This document shows positions 1-5,357 of a stretch of DNA of 8,299 nucleotides, piece by piece. How positions within the stretch are numbered: position 1 is the first letter of the stretch; each line of letters begins with the position of its first letter. The DNA is from an uncultured Clostridia bacterium. Lineage in GTDB: Bacteria > Bacillota_A > Clostridia > Christensenellales > Aristaeellaceae. Below the pieces are notes generated by a model. The model searched no databases. It had not been told where the DNA came from and saw only the letters and a list, made by a program, of their open reading frames with translations. The position numbers and the translations under genes are program-made. The stretch covers positions 1 to 8,299 of the forward strand of contig CAMOGC010000070.1 of NCBI GenBank assembly GCA_946613955.1, in the 5' to 3' direction.

Positions 1-82
1 CCCCCGGACTCAGACCCAGAGACCTTGCTCAAATACGGCCCCGGTTTTTCCCGGGAAAGGGCCCCCGGGCTCAGACACGGAG
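1..82. repeat. Imperfect 21-bp direct repeat, two copies 61 bp apart
   Basis: Positions 1-21 and 62-82 match at 18 of 21 bases and share the core CTCAGAC preceded by CCCCCGG. The 40 bp between them are GC-rich and can fold (GGCCC near 38-42 with GGGCC near 60-64), but no T-run follows, so I do not call a terminator. The first copy starts at the window edge, so the repeat may continue to the left. I see no open reading frame that explains the repeat. It could be an intergenic repeat family or the remains of a duplicated terminator. Confidence 0.4.
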
Positions 83-123
83 CCGGGTCATTATACCACA
101 ATCCGACAATAGCGGCAATTATC

Positions 124-167
124 TGGTTATATGTTTTTTCTTGTTTCTGGTACTTTTTATATAACCA
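124..167. promoter_or_regulatory. Perfect 9-bp inverted repeat upstream of the S component gene, possible operator
   Basis: TGGTTATAT at 124-132 is exactly complementary to ATATAACCA at 159-167, with 26 bp between the arms. The right arm lies between the proposed -35 and -10 of the downstream promoter, where a bound repressor would block transcription. The AT-rich arms stand out against the GC-rich surroundings. I do not recognise the regulator; the arm orientation and sequence do not fit the BirA consensus. Chance occurrence in an AT-rich patch remains possible. Confidence 0.45.
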
Positions 168-182
168 CATTGGCTGTATAAT
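154..182 (+). promoter_or_regulatory. Promoter of the ECF S component gene
   Basis: A perfect -10 hexamer TATAAT lies at 177-182. At the optimal 17-bp spacing the -35 position holds TTTTTA (154-159), which is weak. Transcription would begin near 189, giving a leader of about 34 nt before the ATG at 223. That is too short for a riboswitch, so any control is more likely by a DNA-binding protein, consistent with the overlapping inverted repeat. Confidence 0.6.
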
Positions 183-222
183 CCCTCCATCCTGAACAGA
201 AAGCAAAAAGGAGTGACGAAGC

Positions 223-801
223 ATGAGCACCCGAACCATGAACCAGACCTATCGCCTGACCTGCTATGGGCTGATGACCGCGCTGGCCTTTGTGTCCAAC
301 TATATCCGCTTTCCCTTCCTGGGGTCCCAGATCGCGGTCAGCAACGCGGTCTGCGCCCTGTGCGGCCTGATCCTGGGGCCCGCGGCGGGCTTTGTGACGG
401 CGGGGCTGGGCAGCCTTTTGTATGACCTGATCGCCGGATACGGACTGGAGGGGCTGATTACCTTCGTTTCCAAGGGGGCCGTGGCCCTGGTGGCGGCCCT
501 GCTCGCCGGAAAGACGCTGCGGAAGCGGGCGCTATCCGGCGGGGATCAGACGCGGCTGGTCGTCGCCTGCGCGGTGGCGGGGCTGACCTACGTGGCGCTG
601 TATATGCTGAAAACCTTCGTCCTGGGGCTGACGGTCAACGGCCTGACCCTGGAGGCCACCGGGGTCAAGATGGCCAGCAAGCTGCCGGCCTCCCTGATCA
701 ACGCGGCCTTTGCCGCGGTGGCGGCTCCGCTGCTGATCAACGCGCTGCACAAGCCGCTGCACCGGCTCGGCGTCCTGCAGGCGGAAGAGCCAAAGTCATG
801 A
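223..801 (+). CDS. ECF transporter S component (substrate-binding membrane subunit)
   Basis: A 192-residue very hydrophobic protein with about five to six predicted membrane helices (roughly 12-30, 36-53, 55-71, 77-96, 111-136 and 155-174). The pattern of a short first helix with small residues (G16-x3-A20), then a conserved LGPAAGFVTAGLGSLLYDLIAGY-like block at residues 51-73 and a following FVSKG segment, is typical of ECF S components of the riboflavin/DUF1393-like group (PF07155). S components capture a vitamin or similar micronutrient outside the cell and work with a shared energising module (EcfT plus two EcfA ATPases). No such genes are nearby, so this is probably a group II, stand-alone S subunit. 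The start at 223 is supported by AAGGAG at 208-213, nine bases upstream; an in-frame ATG at 238 lacks this spacing. The gene is monocistronic, between its own promoter and the terminator at 918-952. The substrate cannot be told from the sequence. Confidence 0.85.
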   Translation: MSTRTMNQTYRLTCYGLMTALAFVSNYIRFPFLGSQIAVSNAVCALCGLILGPAAGFVTAGLGSLLYDLIAGYGLEGLITFVSKGAVALVAALLAGKTLRKRALSGGDQTRLVVACAVAGLTYVALYMLKTFVLGLTVNGLTLEATGVKMASKLPASLINAAFAAVAAPLLINALHKPLHRLGVLQAEEPKS

Positions 802-839
802 TCGCGTGGCTCTTACGTCCGGAAGAGCGGCCGTCATGA
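782..839 (+). repeat. Imperfect 20-bp direct repeat over the stop codon, with alternative small hairpins
   Basis: Positions 782-801 (end of the S component gene, including its TGA) and 820-839 match at 16 of 20 bases, sharing CGGAAGAGC and TCATGA. GCTCTT at 809-814 can pair either with AAGAGC at 785-790 or with AAGAGC at 823-828, so two exclusive hairpins are possible. A further pair, GCGGCCG at 827-833 and CGGCCGC at 854-860, can also form. None is followed by a T-run. Most likely this is a short duplication of the gene end; a regulatory role is not shown. Confidence 0.35.
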
Positions 840-917
840 ATCCGTTTGCCAATCGGCCGCAAGAAGAACCCTCTGAAAAAAAATCAAGGCGGCCCGCGCC
901 GCTCGATTCCGCAAAAG

Positions 918-952
918 CGGGGCTGTGATCAAGCGCACAGCCCCGTTTTTTT
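918..952 (+). terminator. Intrinsic terminator, possibly serving both strands
   Basis: A perfect 10-bp GC-rich stem (CGGGGCTGTG at 918-927 with CACAGCCCCG at 936-945) closes an 8-nt loop and is followed directly by seven T residues (946-952). It ends transcription of the S component gene 117 bp after its stop codon. On the minus strand the same stem is followed by CTTTTGC, a short T-run, so it may also stop transcripts of the convergent kinase gene that ends at 1040. The rest of the 802-1039 gap holds only small hairpins (for example GTTTC/GAAAC at 955-968) and no gene. Confidence 0.9.
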
Positions 953-1039
953 CAGTTTCTCCGGAAACCCATTCTTCTTGCTGCGCCGCCGCAGTCAGAC
1001 CGTTCCTCTCTGCCGCGGTTGCGCCGCGCAGGCGGGTTT

Positions 1040-2014
1040 TCAGCTCCGCGCCGCGGTTTTCGTTTCGCTCATAAACCGCAGCACCTGCTCCCGGCTTTGC
1101 AGGGCGGTTCCGGCGCCCACGGCGGTGGTGCAGATGGCGCCGCAGGCGCTGCCGAAGCGCAGCGCCTCCTCAACGGAGCTGCCCCGGAGCAGTTCGGAGG
1201 CAAACCCGGCGATGAAGTTATCCCCCGCCCCGGTGGCGTCGACCGCGTCGATCTCATAGGCCGGAAGTCTCAGGGCGATCTCCCCGTTTTTGAAAAAGCA
1301 TCCCTTCGCGCCCAGCTTGATCAGCACGTTCCGGATCCCGTAACCCAGGAACACGTCCGCCATCTCCTCCGGCTTTTCCTTTCCGGAGAAATACCGGGCC
1401 TCATCCTCGTTGGGCGTCAGGTAGTCGATCAGGGGGAGCGAATCCCGGAGGTCGTCCAGGCCCAGCTTCCGGAAGTTCGGCAGCTTCGTGTCGGCAAAAA
1501 CCGTCTGCCCGGCCGCCTTCGCCGCCGAAAGCACCTCGTGGATCACGGCGGGATCGTCGAAGGGCGCCCGGAACAGGGAGCCGAGGATCAGCCCCCGCGC
1601 CTCCGTAAAGCGGGAGGCATAGCGCTCCGGATGGAAGCCGTACCGGTGCGCGGCGTTCGTGATGGATTTCCGGGTTCCGTCCTCATGCACGAAGATCGTC
1701 GAAACCGGCGTCGCGTGCTCTCCGGAGCGGATCAGCAGCTCCGTGTCCACCCCGGCCCGCCGGAGGGCGGCGACGATCATATCGCCCGCCTCGTCCTCCC
1801 CGAGAGAAATCAGGATCCCCGTCCGCGCGCCGAGCTTAACCGCGGCGACGGCCTCATTGACCGCCTCTCCGCCGATCTTCAGCGTCCCGGAGGCGGCGCG
1901 GTAGCCGGAGGCGGAAATGGGGTTGGGATCAAAGCCCTTAATAATCGAATCCACCAGCGCGATCCCCGCGCAGACCAGATCAAAACGCTTTTCCGGCGCG
2001 TCCATGTTCGTCAT
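1040..2014 (-). CDS. PfkB/ribokinase-family carbohydrate (or nucleoside) kinase
   Basis: A 324-residue protein of normal length for the PfkB family; these cytosolic enzymes transfer the gamma phosphate of ATP to a sugar or nucleoside hydroxyl. The first signature is seen as IGGEAVNEAVAAVKLG (residues 47-62), the GG hinge that closes over the substrate. The second is DATGAGDNFIAGF (259-271), with the anion-hole GAG and the catalytic base Asp265. The conserved LTPNEDEA (199-206, Asn202) and LIKLGAKG (231-238) blocks are also present. The exact substrate is not deducible; ribokinase-, fructokinase- and nucleoside-kinase-like enzymes all share these motifs. The start at 2014 has a GGCGGGTGG stretch (2022-2030 on the complement) as a weak ribosome site; ATG at 2003-2005 is an alternative. 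It has its own promoter at 2042-2070, so it is probably expressed apart from the upstream transporter operon, though read-through is possible because no clear terminator separates them. Confidence 0.93.
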   Translation of the reverse strand: MTNMDAPEKRFDLVCAGIALVDSIIKGFDPNPISASGYRAASGTLKIGGEAVNEAVAAVKLGARTGILISLGEDEAGDMIVAALRRAGVDTELLIRSGEHATPVSTIFVHEDGTRKSITNAAHRYGFHPERYASRFTEARGLILGSLFRAPFDDPAVIHEVLSAAKAAGQTVFADTKLPNFRKLGLDDLRDSLPLIDYLTPNEDEARYFSGKEKPEEMADVFLGYGIRNVLIKLGAKGCFFKNGEIALRLPAYEIDAVDATGAGDNFIAGFASELLRGSSVEEALRFGSACGAICTTAVGAGTALQSREQVLRFMSETKTAARS

Positions 2015-2041
2015 TTTCCGTCCACCCGCCTTTCGGCCCCT

Positions 2042-2070
2042 ATTGTATCGTTCCGGCCGCGGAAGGTCAA
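2042..2070 (-). promoter_or_regulatory. Sigma70-type promoter of the kinase gene
   Basis: Read on the minus strand, TTGACC (2070-2065) and TACAAT (2047-2042) are separated by exactly 17 bp. Each differs from the consensus hexamer by one base. Transcription would start near 2035, about 20 nt before the kinase ATG at 2014. This is the best promoter in the window and sits between the last gene of the ABC operon and the kinase. Confidence 0.8.
2051..2064. promoter_or_regulatory. Palindrome inside the kinase promoter spacer, possible operator
   Basis: TTCCG and CGGAA flank a 4-bp centre and fill 14 of the 17 spacer bases between the -35 and -10 boxes. A repressor bound here would directly block RNA polymerase. 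Short GC-rich palindromes occur often by chance in such DNA, so function is only suggested by the exact position. Confidence 0.4.
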
Positions 2071-2137
2071 CGGTGTTTTCAGCCGGGGCTGTGCGGTTCC
2101 GGGCATGGTGGTTCCGTGCCTTCGCTTTCCCCGGTCA

Positions 2138-2563
2138 TTACGGTTCCGTCCGCCTTTGACGGGAAGCCCGCCTTCTCGCCCGCAGGATCGCGTCCGCCAG
2201 GGCCGCCGCCGCGGTCAGCACCGAAAGCACCAGCGCGGCGGGCTGGAAAACGGTATGGCACCGCATGGTCTCCATTCCGCACAGGGGAATCAGGTTGCCG
2301 GGCAGCGCCGCCGTCAGGACGGCGAGGGCGATCTGGGAAAGATCCAGGCCGATTTTCTCCCCGTCCCCCAGGAAGAAGCGGGCGATGGAAAGAACGGTCA
2401 TCACAGCCGCCAGGCCGGTCACCGCCTGGTTCGCCCAGTGGCAGTTCATCCAGGAGCCGTCCTCCCTCGGCCCGCAGGTTTTGAAAAAAGTCAACGCCCC
2501 GATCAGCGTCAGCGCGCTGAGCGCCGCCAGGAGAAAATCCGTCGGGCCCGGTCTTCTTTTCAT
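2138..2563 (-). CDS. DUF4418 family four-helix membrane protein
   Basis: A 141-residue protein with four predicted membrane helices (about 10-27, 44-65, 74-94 and 106-127), basic ends (KRR at the start, RARRRASRQRR at the end) and therefore both ends probably in the cytoplasm. The two loops predicted outside carry matching motifs: C30 followed by M39-N-C41-H42, and C95 followed by M100-R-C102-H103. This doubled Cys/Met/His pattern and the size fit DUF4418 (PF14387), whose function is not known to me; the residues would suit metal or redox chemistry at the outer face. A good ribosome site (GAAGGAG, complement of about 2574-2580) lies 10 nt before the ATG. It is the last gene of the ABC operon, 128 nt after ATPase 2. 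I find no convincing terminator between its stop and the kinase promoter. A general small integral membrane protein is the fallback call. Confidence 0.78.
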   Translation of the reverse strand: MKRRPGPTDFLLAALSALTLIGALTFFKTCGPREDGSWMNCHWANQAVTGLAAVMTVLSIARFFLGDGEKIGLDLSQIALAVLTAALPGNLIPLCGMETMRCHTVFQPAALVLSVLTAAAALADAILRARRRASRQRRTEP

Positions 2564-2618
2564 TTTTTTCTTTCTCCTTCCCCGTTCGTTCGGCCATGCC
2601 GCCTCCGAATGTCCGCCT

Positions 2619-2692
2619 CCCCCGCGGGCGCTTCGCAGCCGCGCCTCCGGGAGGCCGGGTCTGTCTGCTTTCTCCCACCCCCGCGGGCGCTT
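2619..2692. repeat. Exact 15-bp direct repeat bracketing the ATPase 2 to DUF4418 gap
   Basis: CCCCCGCGGGCGCTT occurs at 2619-2633 and again at 2678-2692, 59 bp apart. The second copy overlaps the last base of the ATPase 2 stop codon. Each copy contains the palindrome CCCGCGGG, and a small hairpin (CCTCC/GGAGG, about 2644-2654) lies between them. The pair fills the only long gap in the operon other than the 12-bp tandem array. It may be a duplication, an RNA structure affecting stability, or the trace of a small insertion or deletion. Confidence 0.55.
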
Positions 2693-3408
2693 TACGGCTC
2701 CGTGTCTCCGGTCATCTTCCCGCCGGTTTCGTATCCCTCCATCGCCGTCAGGACGCCCGCGTCCATGCGAAAAGCTTCGTCCGCGTAGGCCAGCGCCTCC
2801 GCCTCATGGCTCACGATCAGCACCGCCGCGCCGTTCCCGGCCGCCTCCCGCAAAAGGCCCAGCACCAGAGCGGTGTTTTCGTCGTCCAGATCCCCGGTGG
2901 GTTCGTCGGCCATCAGCACCTCCGGGGACCGCATCATCGCCCGGGCGATCGCCATCCGGCGCAGCTCCCCGCCGGAAAGCTCCTTCGGCCGGCTGTCCGC
3001 CAGGGAGGCGATCCCCAGCCTTTCCATCCAGCGTTCCGCGGCCGCCTCGTCTTCCTTCCCGCCCCCGAGCAGCCCGGGCAAAAGCAGGTTTTCCCGCACC
3101 GTCAGGGTTTCCACGGCACTGCGGGCCTGTGGCACGACCGCGATCCGTTCATTACGCAGCCGGGAGAGGGGGGCATCGTCGAGGGCGTAGAGATCGGTTT
3201 CCCCGAGGGTGACGCGGCCCTCCGAGGGTTTAAGCAAGCCGGCCATCATATGGAGCAGGGTTGTTTTTCCGCTGCCGCTGCGGCCCATCAGGAGGGTGAC
3301 GCGACCGGGCCGGAGGGAAAAGTCGACCCTCTTCACGGCCTCAAAGAAGTTCGCCTCGCCGGTTTTTCGGAAATAGCGTTTCGAGAGTCCTTCCGCGTTC
3401 AATTGCAT
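2692..3408 (-). CDS. ABC transporter ATP-binding protein (ATPase 2, MacB/LolD type)
   Basis: A 238-residue cytosolic ATPase that should drive permease 3. All motifs are intact: Walker A GRSGSGKTT (42-50), Q-loop Gln94, signature LSGGE (144-148), Walker B VLMADEP with Glu169 (164-170), TGDLD (171-175) and H-loop His201. The ADEPTG(D/N)LD form is typical of ATPases that pair with FtsX/MacB permeases. The frame is open further upstream to 3522, but I chose the ATG at 3408: the first 38 residues of the longer version are Pro/Ser/Arg-rich, overlap the end of permease 3 and show no family likeness, while GGGAGGG (complement of 3417-3423) is ideally spaced for 3408. The permease 3 stop (TAA) and this ATG are one base apart, implying translational coupling. 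The last residues (EGYETGGKMTGDTEP) are a short extra tail. Confidence 0.93.
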   Translation of the reverse strand: MQLNAEGLSKRYFRKTGEANFFEAVKRVDFSLRPGRVTLLMGRSGSGKTTLLHMMAGLLKPSEGRVTLGETDLYALDDAPLSRLRNERIAVVPQARSAVETLTVRENLLLPGLLGGGKEDEAAAERWMERLGIASLADSRPKELSGGELRRMAIARAMMRSPEVLMADEPTGDLDDENTALVLGLLREAAGNGAAVLIVSHEAEALAYADEAFRMDAGVLTAMEGYETGGKMTGDTEP

Positions 3409-3409
3409 T

Positions 3410-4618
3410 TTAGTTTCCCTCCCGCAGCACTTCTCCGGCGTCGACCCGGCTGAGTTTTCGAACCGCGGCCCCGGAGGCGATGGCGCTGACGCCGACGGTG
3501 CAGGCGATCGCGGCCGCCGCAAGCCCGATGGCCCGTCCCGCCCCGGGCATCAGATAAGGCATCCCCAGCCGCTGCTCGATCAGCCCGCGGAAGGGGAAGA
3601 GGATCAGCGCGCCCATGGCGGTTCCGCCGGCCGCCCCGACCAGGGCGCACACGGCGGTTTCCTTCAGGATCATGCCGCCCAGCATCCTCCGGGAGGCGCC
3701 CAGGAGCCGAAGCACGGCGAATTCCCTTTTCCTTTCCCCGGCCATCATCCAGAACACGATGATCAGGATCACCAGCGCCAGGGCCCACACGGCCAGAATC
3801 AGCCCGGAAACCGTTCCGGTCACCCCCGCCAGGCTGTCGGCCATGCCGCTGAACATGGATTTGGTCCGCACCGCCTGCAGCTTTTTGAATCGGTTCTGCA
3901 CATTGATCGTGTCCGTTACCTTCTGGGGATCTGCGCCGTCCCGGACCTTCAGATACACCGCGGAGATCACGTTTTCGGGCTCTCCCTCGATCTTCAGCTC
4001 ATGTCCCTTTTCCCTCGCCGCCTCCAGCAGCATCCGCAGGGTATCCATGCCGCAGTATACGCAGGTATCCATGGCGGTGCCGGTCGCGTCGAGCCGGGCC
4101 ACCACCCGGCACCTTGTATCATAAAGTTTGATGCCCTCCCCGACCTGAGCGTTGACACGGCTGCCCACCACCACGTCCCCGATTCCCATCTCCCGGCTGT
4201 AGCTCCGGGCGATCCAGGGCTGAACGGTGAAATCGGTCTTCTGGTCGATCCCGATGACCTGCACCGCCACCGAGCAGCAATCCGCCCGCAGGGAGGCGAG
4301 GAAGAGCTGAGGCGAGGCTTTTTCGACGCCCTCCACCCCCGCGAGCATCTCCGTGTATTTCGCGTCGGTATAGAAAGAACCCGTCGCCCCCTGCAGCAGC
4401 ATCTCCTGCAGGTTTACCCGGGCCTTTGCCGAGGCGGGCACGACGATGATGTCGGCTCCCAGCCGGGCCTCCAGGCTCTTTAGCCCATTCCCCAGGGATT
4501 CCACCACCACCGTCCCGGCGAACAGGGACAGGGCCAGAAACCCGGCCAGCAGCATCAGCGCCGCGGTTCTTCCGGGTTTCCGGCTCAAATTGCGCAGGGG
4601 AAGATCGCTCGCTCTCAT
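3410..4618 (-). CDS. FtsX/MacB-like ABC permease (permease 3) with cysteine-rich ectodomain
   Basis: A 402-residue permease of the four-helix FtsX type: helix 1 at about 17-40, a large extracytoplasmic domain (about 42-265), then helices near 267-292, 317-341 and 363-386. The conserved cytoplasmic segment ERKREFAVLRLLGASRRML (295-313) is the FtsX coupling region that contacts the ATPase, and the end (LSRVDAGEVLREG) is the usual family tail. The ectodomain has five cysteines: adjacent C114-C115 in RADCCSVAVQVIGID, C170, and a CxxC (C186-V-Y-C189). Such residues could bind metal or form disulfides; this is inference. It is more divergent from permeases 1 and 2 than they are from each other, and it is followed at one base by its own ATPase, suggesting a homodimeric second module. 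GAGGG (complement of 4626-4630) is the ribosome site, itself part of the last unit of a 12-bp tandem repeat. Confidence 0.9.
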   Translation of the reverse strand: MRASDLPLRNLSRKPGRTAALMLLAGFLALSLFAGTVVVESLGNGLKSLEARLGADIIVVPASAKARVNLQEMLLQGATGSFYTDAKYTEMLAGVEGVEKASPQLFLASLRADCCSVAVQVIGIDQKTDFTVQPWIARSYSREMGIGDVVVGSRVNAQVGEGIKLYDTRCRVVARLDATGTAMDTCVYCGMDTLRMLLEAAREKGHELKIEGEPENVISAVYLKVRDGADPQKVTDTINVQNRFKKLQAVRTKSMFSGMADSLAGVTGTVSGLILAVWALALVILIIVFWMMAGERKREFAVLRLLGASRRMLGGMILKETAVCALVGAAGGTAMGALILFPFRGLIEQRLGMPYLMPGAGRAIGLAAAAIACTVGVSAIASGAAVRKLSRVDAGEVLREGN

Positions 4619-4619
4619 T

Positions 4620-4679
4620 TCTTTTCCCTCATTGATTCCCGCGTTGATTCCCTTATTGATTTCCTTATGGATTCCCTCA
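4620..4679 (-). repeat. 12-bp tandem array, five units, each with a Shine-Dalgarno-like core
   Basis: Read on the minus strand the units are TGAGGGAATCCA, TAAGGAAATCAA, TAAGGGAATCAA, CGCGGGAATCAA and TGAGGGAAAAGA, followed by A and the permease 3 ATG. The array begins exactly with the stop codon of ATPase 1 and ends one base before the next start codon. Four of the five units start with an in-frame stop codon, and most have a GAGGG, AAGGG or AAGGA core. The last unit provides the actual ribosome site. The whole intergenic region is thus made of repeats, which could change in number by replication slippage without altering either protein. Confidence 0.85.
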
Positions 4680-5351
4680 TGGACCGAAATTTTCGTTCAT
4701 GATTTCCCGGGCCACCCGACCGTGCTCCAGCACGATGGTTCGCTGGGCGGCATCGGCCACCTCCGGGTCATGGGTGACGACGATGAGGGTCGTTCCCTCC
4801 CGATGGAGCTGGGCGAACAGATCCAGCACGATGTTCTCGTTCTTTTCGTCCAGGTTGCCCGTGGGCTCGTCCGCCAGGATCAGCTCCGGATGGTTGATCA
4901 GCGCCCGGGCCACGCAGACCCGCTGCTGCTCGCCGCCGGAGAGCTGGCTGGGCAGATGATGGGCCCTCTCCCTCAGTCCCACCCTTTCCAGCGCCTCCAG
5001 GGCCTCCCCCTCGTCGGGCATGGAATGGTAATACTGGGCCACCATGATGTTTTCCACCGCCGTCAGGTAGGGCACCATGTGGAACTGCTGGAAAACCAGG
5101 CCGATCTTGTCCCGGCGGATCTCCGTCAGGGCCTTGCTGCTCTCTTTGGAAATATCGACCCCGTCCAGCAGCACCTCTCCCTTCGAGGGCTTGTCCATGC
5201 AGCCGATGATGTTCATCATCGTGCTTTTGCCCGATCCGGAGGGCCCCATGATGGCCACCCATTCCCCCCGGTCCACATGCAGGCTCACATTGTCCAGGGC
5301 TTTCAGCTCCCCGTAGATTTTGGAAATGTTTCTTAGCTCCAGAAGACTCAT
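4677..5351 (-). CDS. ABC transporter ATP-binding protein (ATPase 1, MacB/LolD type)
   Basis: A 224-residue cytosolic ATPase, the standard size for stand-alone subunits that drive FtsX/MacB permeases. Motifs are complete: Walker A GPSGSGKST (36-44), Q-loop VFQQF (87-91), signature LSGGEQQR (137-144), Walker B LILADEP with Glu162 (157-163), D-loop NLD (166-168) and H-loop His194. It follows permease 2 by six bases, with GGGAGAG (complement of 5361-5367) as ribosome site, so it probably powers the permease 1/permease 2 pair. In gene order it corresponds to the ATPase of the FTR1/P19 iron loci (cj1663-like, from memory). The sequence alone would also suit a lipoprotein or macrolide exporter, so substrate assignment rests on neighbours. 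Confidence 0.95.
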   Translation of the reverse strand: MSLLELRNISKIYGELKALDNVSLHVDRGEWVAIMGPSGSGKSTMMNIIGCMDKPSKGEVLLDGVDISKESSKALTEIRRDKIGLVFQQFHMVPYLTAVENIMVAQYYHSMPDEGEALEALERVGLRERAHHLPSQLSGGEQQRVCVARALINHPELILADEPTGNLDEKNENIVLDLFAQLHREGTTLIVVTHDPEVADAAQRTIVLEHGRVAREIMNENFGP

Positions 5352-5357
5352 ATCGGC

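Noticed and set aside
1..82. CRISPR array
   Set aside because: Only two imperfect copies are visible, with no third repeat and no cas genes.
1..222. Riboswitch upstream of the ECF S component
   Set aside because: The predicted leader from the TATAAT box is only about 34 nt, and I see no conserved riboswitch core.
2080..2091. Possible terminator CAGCC/GGCTG downstream of DUF4418
   Set aside because: Only five base pairs with a two-base loop and no T-run on the minus strand; not convincing as the end of the operon.
2079..2678. Minus-strand 199-codon frame overlapping the DUF4418 gene
   Set aside because: Gly/Arg-rich out-of-frame shadow; the DUF4418 frame has membrane helices and a proper ribosome site.
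1019..2788. Long plus-strand open frame (589 codons) opposite the kinase, the DUF4418 gene and the end of ATPase 2
   Set aside because: Its translation is Arg/Pro/Gly-rich with no domain, and it lies antisense to genes with intact family motifs. Such frames are expected in high-GC DNA.
3409..3522. Longer ATPase 2 start at 3522
   Set aside because: The extra 38 residues are Pro/Ser/Arg-rich, overlap the permease 3 gene and lack family similarity; the ATG at 3408 has a well-placed GGGAGGG.
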